In this document: piece after piece, positions 13,180-19,886 of the stretch
How positions within the stretch are numbered: position 1 is the first letter of the stretch
Layout: the number at the start of each line of letters is the position of its first letter
Virus record (IMG/VR): IMGVR_UViG_3300021960_000367
Coordinates: 1-28,797 of that record
Direction: 5' to 3' (one strand)
Length of the DNA: 28,797 nucleotides
Source of the DNA: a virus
Program-made: the position numbers and the translations under genes
Notes under the pieces: model-generated
The model's input: only the letters and a program-made list of their open reading frames with translations
What the model was told of the DNA's origin: nothing
Databases searched by the model: none

Positions 13180-13840
13180 CTTGACTCCCTGCAAATTGGA
13201 AGTTACCTGCAATACTAATTCGTTCTGCACCTTCTTTATAGAAAGAGTGAACACAATGTTGCAACCATGATGGGAACATAATAATATCACCTACTTGAGG
13301 GTAGTGTTGATATTGTGAAAAGTTCATCCAGTTCATTTCACCGTATTTTAGTTCAAGTGAACCACCTAGTGACTGACCTTTTTGTCTGTCGAAATGATTA
13401 TCCAATGCTTCTTCATAAGAGATATCATTCTTAGTGTACATTACAAATGACCACATTCCATCATGTAGGTGAGGGGGGTTGTACTCGTTTGCTTTTTGAA
13501 TGTTAACCCATAGTGCATCAACTAGACATTGATTGATATCAAAATTTCCGAATTCATAACCAGTAACCTTTTCTATTCCATCACACATATTACTTAAGTG
13601 TTGATGTAGATGAGCATAGACTCTATCAGAGCAGAGGTCTGAAATATTGTATTGTTGAATGATACGTCCTGCAAGACGGTCACCCATATCACGTGACTCA
13701 TCATTCCTAACAGTATCAACATGTGTTTGAAGTTCATGTAAAATATTTACATCTAATTGACCCACATAAACTGGTGGCCCAAAAGGTGCAAATACATGAC
13801 CTTGTGTTTTAGTCCAATCTTCTGGCATTCCTGTATTCAT
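13172..13840 (-). CDS. 2OG-Fe(II) oxygenase (2OG-FeII_Oxy_5-like)
   Basis: The 222-residue protein carries N-P-P-H-L-H-D-G near residues 119-126 (metal-ligand histidines), then G-D-I-I-M-F-P-S-W-L-Q-H-C-V-H with the distal histidine, and E-R-I-S-I-A-G-N-F with the arginine expected to hold 2-oxoglutarate. This layout is the double-stranded beta-helix family common in marine T4-like phages. These enzymes hydroxylate or oxidise an unknown substrate. It lies next to a small nuclease gene and the split carbamoyltransferase. Confidence 0.8.
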   Translation of the reverse strand: MNTGMPEDWTKTQGHVFAPFGPPVYVGQLDVNILHELQTHVDTVRNDESRDMGDRLAGRIIQQYNISDLCSDRVYAHLHQHLSNMCDGIEKVTGYEFGNFDINQCLVDALWVNIQKANEYNPPHLHDGMWSFVMYTKNDISYEEALDNHFDRQKGQSLGGSLELKYGEMNWMNFSQYQHYPQVGDIIMFPSWLQHCVHSFYKEGAERISIAGNFQFAGSQGG

Positions 13841-13842
13841 AA

Positions 13843-14175
13843 TTAATTCTTATGTAGTTTAACAAAATATTCTGCATCAACAAGTACTAAAGGTTTGGTA
13901 CGATTACGTTTGATAACTACAAGAGGTTCATACCCTTTGCAATTCTCAGTTGCCTGTTCGTATGCTTTCCAAACATTTACTGCTTCTTGATTCTTACATT
14001 CTACACTATAAGGGAAGATTTGTCTAGTCTGTTTTCCCATAATGATGTCCTCACCTTGAGAACCCATTGGACGTGACTCTATATCTTCTTCGTCTGCACC
14101 TAGTGTTTCAACTAAAAGACTCGCAAACCATTGTTGTAGTTTTCGTCCCTTAGCTTTCGCTGAACTTGTTTTCAT
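13843..14175 (-). CDS. Small PD-(D/E)XK nuclease (Holliday-junction-resolvase-like)
   Basis: The 110-residue protein has the minimal nuclease core: a first helix K-G-R-K-L-Q-Q-W-F-A-S-L-L, then G-S-Q-G-E-D-I (Asp43), a strand ending S-V-E-C-K-N (Glu59 and Lys61) and a helix after it. This GxD/ExK pattern is that of archaeal Hjc-type and VRR-type nucleases. Many T4-like phages use endonuclease VII instead, so this may be an alternative resolvase or nickase. The start overlaps the carbamoyltransferase C-terminal gene by 26 bases. Confidence 0.72.
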   Translation of the reverse strand: MKTSSAKAKGRKLQQWFASLLVETLGADEEDIESRPMGSQGEDIIMGKQTRQIFPYSVECKNQEAVNVWKAYEQATENCKGYEPLVVIKRNRTKPLVLVDAEYFVKLHKN

Positions 14176-14785
14176 AATCTTCAGGGTTGGGTGATTTTTG
14201 TCTTAGACATTCGTAAGGAATGTAGAGGTCACCTTCTTCTTCAGGAATGTAAAGGTGATTAATCATTGAACGGTTACAAGTGTCGATTGCATCGTAGACA
14301 CTCTCCACTAAACTTTCTCCACCCAAGTTAAACGAGGTGTTGAAAATAATAGGAGTCCCAGTTCTTTCTCCAAACTTTTTAATTAGATTGTAGTAGACTG
14401 GATTGCCTTCTTCGGTTACGGTTTGAATTCGACACGTACCATCTGCATGAACGAGAGAAGGAATCTCTTCGTATGCTTTGTCTTTAGCTTGAATTGCAAA
14501 AGACATGTAAGGTGAACCGTGTTCTTCTAATTGCAACATATCAAAGTATTCACTTGCATGTTCTTTAAGAACACTACATGCAAAAGGTCTGTAGTCTTCT
14601 CTCTGTTTGACCTCGTTGACAATTTGTTTTGCTTCAGGATGACGTGGGTCAAATATGATGGAACGATTTCCTAATGCACGTGGGCCCCATTCAGACTGAC
14701 CTTGATAGATTGCAACGATTTGTTGGTCATCAATGAGTTGGTCTAAGACCTCATCCATATCACGAATAATATTTGTTACAATCAT
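14150..14785 (-). CDS. Carbamoyltransferase C-terminal (YrdC-like) domain protein, NodU/TobZ family
   Basis: The motifs Y-Q-G-Q-S-E-W-G-P-R-A-L-G-N-R-S-I near residues 28-44, REDYRPFACSVL, and P-I-I-F-N-T-S-F-N-L-G-G-E-S-L-V near residues 143-158 are those of the second domain of O-carbamoyltransferases. In TobZ this domain makes carbamoyl-adenylate from carbamoyl phosphate and ATP. Here it is a separate 211-residue protein. It overlaps the first-domain gene by four bases (ATGA), so the two chains are made by coupled translation and probably form one enzyme. Confidence 0.88.
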   Translation of the reverse strand: MIVTNIIRDMDEVLDQLIDDQQIVAIYQGQSEWGPRALGNRSIIFDPRHPEAKQIVNEVKQREDYRPFACSVLKEHASEYFDMLQLEEHGSPYMSFAIQAKDKAYEEIPSLVHADGTCRIQTVTEEGNPVYYNLIKKFGERTGTPIIFNTSFNLGGESLVESVYDAIDTCNRSMINHLYIPEEEGDLYIPYECLRQKSPNPEDYENKFSES

Positions 14786-15975
14786 TCTTCTTCTCCATTT
14801 AATGTTTCAGTTACTTCCTCAACGATTTTATCCTCTAAGTGTCTTGCAAGATTTAATGTAACTCCAACTGCAGTTCCACCATCGTGTGCAATAGGGTCAA
14901 CGAAAAATTCTACATCAGGGAATCGTTGCATGTACTTATAATTGTTTGTACAGTTCAACGAGTAACCGCCTGAGAGGACGATTTTCTTAAGGTCAGGGTT
15001 TAGGTCTAATGCACGTTGAATAATTGCACAGGAGTGTTCTAAGGACTCCAGTTCACATTGTTGTGCTACTGTATGTCTAGAAAACACATTGTCTGTAATC
15101 GGTTGAGGTGCATAAGATGCCATACCCATAACCTTACCTGCTGCACGACCTTTTGTATCACATCCTAATGCATAGGACAGATTACTAAAGTTCATACCAC
15201 ATGAGGGTAGGGAAGTGAACACTGTTGGTACACCTTCAATCTCAACTTCTAAATCGTCAGGACAATCCAAACAATTTTCTAACATGTTAACAAACCCATC
15301 AGCTTTCCACTCACTTAATCCTCTATGATTAGAGAGTCTTTGCCATTGTAACTTGGGTTCTGTGTGTTTAGAATCGATACGATAGATGGATTCAATTTCT
15401 TGATAATTAGGATAACGTTCATAGTGTCTCATGGCACCACCACCGTCCCATGCGATTGCAATCACTGGTTCATCGTCTGCATACCAAGGTGAGAAATAAT
15501 ATCCACACTCTGCATGATACAAATGATGTTCAGTTTCAAAATGATATTTGTCCACTCCAAGTTGTTGTGCCATCTTGTCATGGATAGTGTTATCACCGTC
15601 TAGTAGTTCTTCCTTAATCGTAATACGAGGTTTTGCACCTTTAACATTGAACTCTTCCATGATAAGTTCAAGACGACTACGAGTTACTTGTTCGTGTGCA
15701 AAGGCATTTGCAATATCGATTTGTAGTCTACGGTCTTGTTTAACTTCTTCAGATAAACCTAAGAGAAGAACTCTACGGTCAAAGGATGCAAATGCAAGGT
15801 GTTCAGGTGTTTCAATACCACGTTGAACAATGGTTAAGAGTTCTGCTTCACTCTCTGAAGGTGACCAATACTTGTCACGTCTGTGTCTTTCTTCTTCCCA
15901 CACATTCGTAATCTCACCGTCTTTAAAGGTAACAATCGAAGTATCGTGTGAAGAATTAATCGCAAGAATTTCCAT
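14782..15975 (-). CDS. Carbamoyltransferase N-terminal (Kae1-like) domain protein, NodU/TobZ family
   Basis: The 397-residue protein has the ASKHA/Kae1-like layout: I-N-S-S-H-D-T-S-I-V at residues 6-15, the metal-site segment H-H-L-Y-H-A-E-C-G-Y-Y near 150-160, I-A-W-D-G-G-G near 173-179, V-L-S-G-G-Y-S-L-N-C near 335-344 and H-D-G-G-T-A-V-G near 366-373. In the family it passes the carbamoyl group to a hydroxyl acceptor. With the downstream 211-aa protein the total (608 aa) equals a normal single-chain enzyme. Acceptor unknown: candidates are a hydroxylated base, a glycan or a virion protein. Confidence 0.88.
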   Translation of the reverse strand: MEILAINSSHDTSIVTFKDGEITNVWEEERHRRDKYWSPSESEAELLTIVQRGIETPEHLAFASFDRRVLLLGLSEEVKQDRRLQIDIANAFAHEQVTRSRLELIMEEFNVKGAKPRITIKEELLDGDNTIHDKMAQQLGVDKYHFETEHHLYHAECGYYFSPWYADDEPVIAIAWDGGGAMRHYERYPNYQEIESIYRIDSKHTEPKLQWQRLSNHRGLSEWKADGFVNMLENCLDCPDDLEVEIEGVPTVFTSLPSCGMNFSNLSYALGCDTKGRAAGKVMGMASYAPQPITDNVFSRHTVAQQCELESLEHSCAIIQRALDLNPDLKKIVLSGGYSLNCTNNYKYMQRFPDVEFFVDPIAHDGGTAVGVTLNLARHLEDKIVEEVTETLNGEEE

Positions 15976-16008
15976 AATATATTTTCCTGTTTTATTTTAT
16001 ATAGTTAT

Positions 16009-16173
16009 TTAGGAGTCCGAATATTTTCTTTCCAGTTGCTCTATTGTTACCAAGTCATCGTCAATAAACATATTAATGATGTCTCGTTTACCTTGTTTCC
16101 ATCCTGCAAACCAAGAACCTCCTGCACATGCAAGAATAAAAACAGCGTGAATTAAAATTAAATCTGTGGTCAT
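16009..16173 (-). CDS. 54-aa single-pass membrane protein
   Basis: The ORF starts at the ATG at 16171-16173, in an ATGA overlap with the upstream gene's stop. It has one hydrophobic helix with small residues (LILIHAVFILACAGGSWFAG) and then a basic turn (WKQGKR) and an acidic C-terminal helix ending LERKYSDS. It is the last in a run of five tiny genes. I recall similar small proteins in cyanophages but no function. Confidence 0.62.
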   Translation of the reverse strand: MTTDLILIHAVFILACAGGSWFAGWKQGKRDIINMFIDDDLVTIEQLERKYSDS

Positions 16174-16358
16174 ATACCATTCTCCCAATCGATGTCATCG
16201 TCATCCTTATTACGTTTAGGAAACGACAACTTATCTTTGTATTTATCCCAGTAGAATGTTACCACTGCATACAACCCAGTAAGTATCATCACCCAAAATA
16301 AAAGTGTAAATATTAAATGATACATGAAAAGAGGAAAGTTCCAAAACACATCCCACAT
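16170..16358 (-). CDS. 62-aa membrane protein
   Basis: MWDVFWNFPLFMYHLIFTLL and FWVMILTGLYAVVTFYW make one long or two short membrane helices, followed by a strongly charged tail (KRNKDDDDIDWENGI). GGAGA lies upstream in the end of the previous gene. It overlaps the next gene by four bases (ATGA). Function unknown. Confidence 0.64.
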   Translation of the reverse strand: MWDVFWNFPLFMYHLIFTLLFWVMILTGLYAVVTFYWDKYKDKLSFPKRNKDDDDIDWENGI

Positions 16359-16359
16359 A

Positions 16360-16539
16360 CTATTCTCCTTTAGCGAAGTGTAACCTTCGTTCTACTATTT
16401 CACGAACATCTTTTTCTTTGTACCAAAGTCCACTAAACATTTGTGTGGAATCAGGCCATTCAACGATGTATCGTTTATACCCATAAGGACGTTCATAAAA
16501 AATACGAACATCCCCATAACTTTCTACTAATACTCTCAT
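16360..16539 (-). CDS. 59-aa soluble phage protein
   Basis: The ATG at 16537-16539 overlaps the upstream TGA (ATGA). The product is MRVLVESYGDVRIFYERPYG, a hydrophobic core YIVEWPDSTQMFSGLWY, and a helix EKDVREIVERRLHFAKGE. Its end supplies the ribosome site of the next gene. It is the only non-membrane member of the run. Function unknown. Confidence 0.62.
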   Translation of the reverse strand: MRVLVESYGDVRIFYERPYGYKRYIVEWPDSTQMFSGLWYKEKDVREIVERRLHFAKGE

Positions 16540-16847
16540 GATATTGTATTAAATAAATTCCTTAATAAAAAGAATAACCCTGCACCGTTTAAAATAATCA
16601 ATGCACGGTCATTCCATAAGACGGACACTACTAACCATAGGACGATGCCGATGATGGACATGACTAGGTCATAGAGTTGAAACCCTTCGACTCCTCGCAT
16701 CGACATTGCAACCAAAACAAATGCAGATGCAACCCATTTAAGATACCAGTCTAAGGTATACTTAGGAGTTGCAGATTTAAATATTCGTGGGGATTTTAAT
16801 TTCCCAATCTGTTCTTTTTGTTCTTCTGTAAATTCTATTTTTGGCAC
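16536..16847 (-). CDS. 103-aa membrane protein, GTG start
   Basis: GGAGG lies four bases before the GTG at 16845-16847, giving a start at (M)PKIEFTEEQKEQ; the frame is open further upstream from a TTG at 16874. After a soluble N-terminal helix there are about three hydrophobic segments (WVASAFVLVAMSM, LVMSIIGIVLWLVVSVLW, ALIILNGAGLFFLL). It overlaps the 52-aa membrane gene by 13 bases. Function unknown. Confidence 0.62.
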   Translation of the reverse strand: MPKIEFTEEQKEQIGKLKSPRIFKSATPKYTLDWYLKWVASAFVLVAMSMRGVEGFQLYDLVMSIIGIVLWLVVSVLWNDRALIILNGAGLFFLLRNLFNTIS

Positions 16848-16993
16848 GTTACCTCCAACGTCTTTGCTAACCAACTAGGGTCAATCGCAAATGCAATTAT
16901 TAAAATAAACATGGTGACGAGTGTCACCATGTTTAGAAAGAACCATAGGATTGCTACGATATTCGTAAAACCTTTCCATGCAAAATCAAGCAC
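16835..16993 (-). CDS. 52-aa membrane protein, GTG start, containing a perfect hairpin
   Basis: AAGGAG lies eight bases before the GTG at 16991-16993, and the frame overlaps the stop of the DUF262-HNH gene. The product has a long hydrophobic region (NIVAILWFFLNMVTLV, TMFILIIAFAI) and ends WLAKTLEVTCQK. The codons for the middle of the helix form the 13-bp inverted repeat at 16906-16935. It is not in the usual six-frame ATG set, so it is easily missed. Function unknown. Confidence 0.6.
   Translation of the reverse strand: MLDFAWKGFTNIVAILWFFLNMVTLVTMFILIIAFAIDPSWLAKTLEVTCQK
16906..16935 (-). repeat. 13-bp perfect inverted repeat with 4-nt loop inside a coding region
   Basis: TAAACATGGTGAC (16906-16918) and its exact complement (16923-16935) are separated by GAGT. 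In the minus-strand mRNA this is a 13-bp stem with an ACTC loop followed by a U-rich run. It could attenuate transcription after the DUF262-HNH gene or block ribosomes. Confidence 0.8.
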
Positions 16994-18557
16994 CAGTCAA
17001 CTCCTTAAAGTAAGTGTCATGGTCATAATCCAAGTCATAATTCTCTTGAATATATTCTGCAAAGTGGTCTGCTCTCATATTTAAACGTTTACCGTTTATT
17101 TGTTTTGATGTTACGACTAGGTTGTCCATGGTAGTTTCACCACCAAGTGAATGTAACACATAGTGGTCTCCTACTGCACGGTCAAGTGTCAAAGGCACTC
17201 CAGTCCAAAAACACTTACCACCTTGTTCAGTCAGTCTTTGACTTTTCTCTTCGTCAGTAAAGGCACGCTTACCATCTTTTTTTGTGATACCCCACTCTTT
17301 AGGAGTGCAGGTATCTAGTACTTTTTTAATCGTCCCAATTGCAACTGCATTCTTACCACCAAACAATTGTTTGAAGGGTTGCATGACAGCAGCTGGGGGT
17401 GCATCATCGGAATTCTCTGCCTTCTCTGCAGTCCACATGGTTTCTTTTTCAAAAAGTCTTTTCGTCATGCAACTCCAGTCGGTATAAATCTTGTCGAATT
17501 GAAGACCAAACTTAACAGGGTCTAACGAAACTGTTGGAGTGAGTTTTCTTCCAGTGCCTTTACCTGTGATGTCAATCAGTGACACTGCATAACACACCAT
17601 TATCAACGAAACCATAGGCGACAAACGTTGTCTGTTAGGATAGTTCGAAATAATATTGAGTGCAAGGTTAAGAATCTGTCTGATAAGTTTTTCATCGGTA
17701 TAGTTTACTGCAAAGATACCACCACTTTTTTGAATTTCCTTTACCCACTTGGTTTGCATTGCTTGTGAGGATATACCTTTTTTCCAATCTTTACCGTATG
17801 AAAACAAGTAACACAAGTTCTGTAACCATTCGTCCACTTCCATTCTACCGTTGAGTTTAAACCCTTTAGAGAAATAGTTGAGTGTTTGTTTGCCGTTTCT
17901 ATCGGTGGTTCTCTGAAACAGAGGATGCACAAATTGTGAATACTGTGCAAGACCATCGTCTCTTGCAGTGTTACGAACAAAGTCAGAATACACACCCAAC
18001 ACGGCGTTTCGCATTTCTTGATGATTCATGGTATTGACATTGTTCAGAATTTTAATAAACAAGTTAGACGTTTCTTGGTCGTCTAAATTAACATACCACT
18101 TACAAGATATCTCATAGTTGCGAATTGCATCCTTGACTTCATCAGGAAGTTCAGAATACAAGAGACCACTATAGTCTGTGTTTCTAAAAATAGTTTTAGG
18201 TGCAAGAGGAAACCCATCCTGCATATAGTCTAGGGGTGCAGAGGTTCTCTGTTGCCCATCGGTGAGTTCAAACCTCAGTGGACTCATCACTCGAATGTGA
18301 ATTTCAGGAATGGACTTGTATCCTTCCTCTAAAATAGTTTTAAGGACTTCCTGTTTCCACGGTACCGAAGCCACCTTTTCACGCTGGTAGGTACGTACAC
18401 CTGTGAAGAAGTTTTTCTCTTTGAAACAAGAGTCGAATAACCAATCGATAGTCACTCCACCCTTAATAAAAGTCGAAGTCCCCTCATCGAAGGTTGGTTG
18501 AAATTCCGTGACAAAGTTTTCTTTGTCAGGGTCTAGTACATAGTTATGTTTTGTCAT
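16986..18557 (-). CDS. DUF262-HNH nuclease-like protein (GmrSD-related architecture)
   Basis: The 523-residue protein has an N-terminal DUF262 domain: Y-Q-R-E near residue 57 and D-G-Q-Q-R-T at 100-105, the nucleotide-binding/hydrolysis motif of this ParB-related superfamily. A helical middle region follows. The C-terminal HNH segment (about residues 440-495) has C-F-W-T-G, D-H-Y-V-L-H-S-L-G-G and DNLVVTSKQINGKR. DUF262 plus HNH is the architecture of GmrSD-type modification-dependent restriction and related defence enzymes. In a phage it could exclude competitors or cut host DNA. It has its own strong promoter (18643-18671). Confidence 0.82.
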   Translation of the reverse strand: MTKHNYVLDPDKENFVTEFQPTFDEGTSTFIKGGVTIDWLFDSCFKEKNFFTGVRTYQREKVASVPWKQEVLKTILEEGYKSIPEIHIRVMSPLRFELTDGQQRTSAPLDYMQDGFPLAPKTIFRNTDYSGLLYSELPDEVKDAIRNYEISCKWYVNLDDQETSNLFIKILNNVNTMNHQEMRNAVLGVYSDFVRNTARDDGLAQYSQFVHPLFQRTTDRNGKQTLNYFSKGFKLNGRMEVDEWLQNLCYLFSYGKDWKKGISSQAMQTKWVKEIQKSGGIFAVNYTDEKLIRQILNLALNIISNYPNRQRLSPMVSLIMVCYAVSLIDITGKGTGRKLTPTVSLDPVKFGLQFDKIYTDWSCMTKRLFEKETMWTAEKAENSDDAPPAAVMQPFKQLFGGKNAVAIGTIKKVLDTCTPKEWGITKKDGKRAFTDEEKSQRLTEQGGKCFWTGVPLTLDRAVGDHYVLHSLGGETTMDNLVVTSKQINGKRLNMRADHFAEYIQENYDLDYDHDTYFKELTGA

Positions 18558-18642
18558 AAGCAGTCCTCCATGGACGTTTTTAAATATGTTGTTGTCTTAA
18601 GAACCTTTCTTAAATTTAACATATTCGTTATTAATTATATTC
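18558..18642. other. Leader of the DUF262-HNH gene
   Basis: The 85 bases between the -10 box and the start codon are AT-rich, with TTAAGA...TCTTAA symmetry around 18595-18612. AGGA lies before the ATG at 18557. I see no ORF with a plausible start here. Confidence 0.4.
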
Positions 18643-18671
18643 ATTATACACAATAATGGGTGTAATGTCTA
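18643..18671 (-). promoter_or_regulatory. Promoter TAGACA-17-TATAAT for the DUF262-HNH gene
   Basis: TAGACA at 18671-18666 and a perfect TATAAT at 18648-18643 are separated by 17 bases. No hairpin surrounds the -35 here, and no co-directional gene ends just upstream. It lies back to back with the plus-strand 50-aa ORF at 18691. Confidence 0.78.
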
Positions 18672-18690
18672 GGGGAAAAATAAATAAAAG

Positions 18691-18843
18691 ATGAATAAAC
18701 ATCTAAAAGAAGTCGGAATGTCCTATATGGTACACCTAGTCCACGCTTGGAAAATTGCAGGAATATTAATCATTCACGGAATATTCCCCAGTATATACAC
18801 TCACAAAGCAAGGGACTTAATTAATCAGACTCACAAGCTATAA
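18691..18843 (+). CDS. 50-aa DUF6356-like protein on the plus strand
   Basis: The product starts MNKHLKEVGMSYMVHLVHAW, then a hydrophobic ILIIHGIFP and a basic tail. The segment H-L-K-E-V-x-M-x-Y-x-x-H and the later I-H-x-I-F-P match the DUF6356 family as I recall it from bacteria and phages. It is the only plus-strand gene outside the 20.8-21.5 kb island. It converges on the 74-aa gene with a 6-base 3' overlap. A purine-rich AGGGG lies well upstream, so the ribosome site is weak. Function unknown. Confidence 0.66.
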   Translation: MNKHLKEVGMSYMVHLVHAWKIAGILIIHGIFPSIYTHKARDLINQTHKL

Positions 18844-19062
18844 TATCTCATAATCTTTTATAGATGCAATAAAAATATCTTCGTATCTATCGTTGAGTAT
18901 GTCGTAGCAAATAATACGCTCAGACTCTTTCTGTGACTTAATAATAGTGTCATGTAGAGTGTAAGTAGAGGTAATCATTCTTCCACTTTTCATACTCTTA
19001 AACGTAATACGGACTTGGTTTCCCTTTAAATCCTTGTGTAGACGGTCAAAGGAGACAACCAT
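18838..19062 (-). CDS. Small beta-barrel-like phage protein, 74 aa (DUF2693-like)
   Basis: The strand plan (NQVRITFKSMKSGRMITSTY, ERIICYDILNDRYEDIFIAS) resembles small phage proteins of DUF2693 type, in which a short barrel ends with a D-x-x-x-x-x-W/Y-R-x-I motif. The family resemblance is weak. It shares a base with the stop of the lipoprotein gene. It overlaps the convergent plus-strand ORF by six bases. Confidence 0.62.
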   Translation of the reverse strand: MVVSFDRLHKDLKGNQVRITFKSMKSGRMITSTYTLHDTIIKSQKESERIICYDILNDRYEDIFIASIKDYEIL

Positions 19063-19259
19063 CAGTGGTCTTCCTTCAGTATAGGGAAATCAATGTACTC
19101 GCAGTGAGTGTTGTCTTTGTTGCAGATAAGCACATTAGTCCAAACAAAACACTCATGATTGTCACACTTCCATTTAATAAGGTTATCGTTAGGGATAATA
19201 CTGCAACCTGATAAAAAGGTTACGGAAGTGAAAATGGCCAGAAAAAAAATTTTAGTCAT
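19062..19259 (-). CDS. Small lipoprotein, 65 aa
   Basis: MTKIFFLAIFTSVTFLSGC is a lipoprotein signal with L-S-G-C lipobox (lipidated Cys19). The mature part has four further cysteines (WKCDNHECFVW, LICNKDNTHCEY), which could form two disulfides in the periplasm. No ribosome site is visible, and TATATA lies just before the ATG. Phage lipoproteins of this size include superinfection-exclusion factors and o-spanins. With no transmembrane partner next to it, exclusion is the more attractive guess. Confidence 0.72.
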   Translation of the reverse strand: MTKIFFLAIFTSVTFLSGCSIIPNDNLIKWKCDNHECFVWTNVLICNKDNTHCEYIDFPILKEDH

Positions 19260-19353
19260 GTGTTTATATATCCACTGAGAATATTAAAGGTGGGGGGTTT
19301 AGTCGTTTCTCAGACCGTCTAGGAGTCCCTCAGCACTGTTCTAAGACGTTCCC

Positions 19354-19578
19354 CTATACGTACCCCTTAGTCCACTCTTTGAACTCCTCAGAGACCAGTC
19401 TACGCAGTTCTACGATATGACCCTTTGATTGCAACTCTGAGAGCATCCTATCTGCCTCTGAGAGACTCACAGGGGTCTCTGTGCGCTTCATTAAACCCAT
19501 ATAACTGTTGACACGAGTCCAATCACCTGTTATAGGGACGACCTTAGTGTCAATACTGTACACATCAAATAGATACAC
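19354..19578 (-). CDS. Hypothetical 74-aa phage protein, GTG start
   Basis: A GAGG site six bases upstream supports the GTG at 19576-19578 (VYLFDVYSIDTKVVPI); the frame is open back to a TTG at 19608. It continues with VSLSEADRMLSELQSKGHIV, a helical segment, and ends KEWTKGYV. It follows a 270-base leader with two promoters. Function unknown. Confidence 0.55.
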   Translation of the reverse strand: MYLFDVYSIDTKVVPITGDWTRVNSYMGLMKRTETPVSLSEADRMLSELQSKGHIVELRRLVSEEFKEWTKGYV

Positions 19579-19851
19579 GTCTATCCTCTTGTTTATAACC
19601 TTGTTCAAGAAAAGGTGGGGGTCTTTCTCATTCCCCCCATGGATGGTCTCGGTGGTGTCTACCCCAGTGCCGTCACATTATTCATTACAAATACAAGAGT
19701 CTGCACTGGTTACTCTTATGTGTCTATTATATCATACTTCTCACCAAATTAAAAGGGGAAAAAACGTCAAGCAGTTAATGTCTAGTCCATCATCATGGGA
19801 TTCTCACCCACTTGGAGGACGCCAGAAGACGTTTTCCCAAACAACATAGGT
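19579..19851 (-). other. Long leader with second promoter and G-rich hairpin
   Basis: These 273 bases carry no sizeable gene. They hold an extended -10 TGATATAAT (19734-19726), a 21-codon ORF starting at the ATG at 19847, and a GGGGG/CCCCC stem-loop around 19617-19640 followed by a short T-rich run. The arrangement resembles a regulated 5' leader or a small-RNA gene. Confidence 0.4.
19726..19734 (-). promoter_or_regulatory. Extended -10 promoter TGATATAAT
   Basis: A perfect TATAAT preceded by TGA makes an extended -10. TTTTAA is 17 bases upstream at 19754-19749, a poor -35. It lies between the composite promoter at 19852-19881 and the 74-aa gene. Confidence 0.55.
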
Positions 19852-19881
19852 AGTATATCAAAAAATGAGGGGCTTTGTCAA
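19852..19881 (-). promoter_or_regulatory. Promoter TTGACA-18-TATACT within a hairpin (composite element 4)
   Basis: TTGACA at 19881-19876 and TATACT at 19857-19852 have the usual 18-base spacing. The loop is the same 9-mer TTGACAAAG as in element 2, closed by a short GGG/CCC stem (19884-19882 with 19872-19870) and followed by six T. It lies 2-5 bases after the TAA at 19887 of the upstream gene. The stem is weak, so termination may be partial. Confidence 0.72.
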
Positions 19882-19886
19882 CCCTT

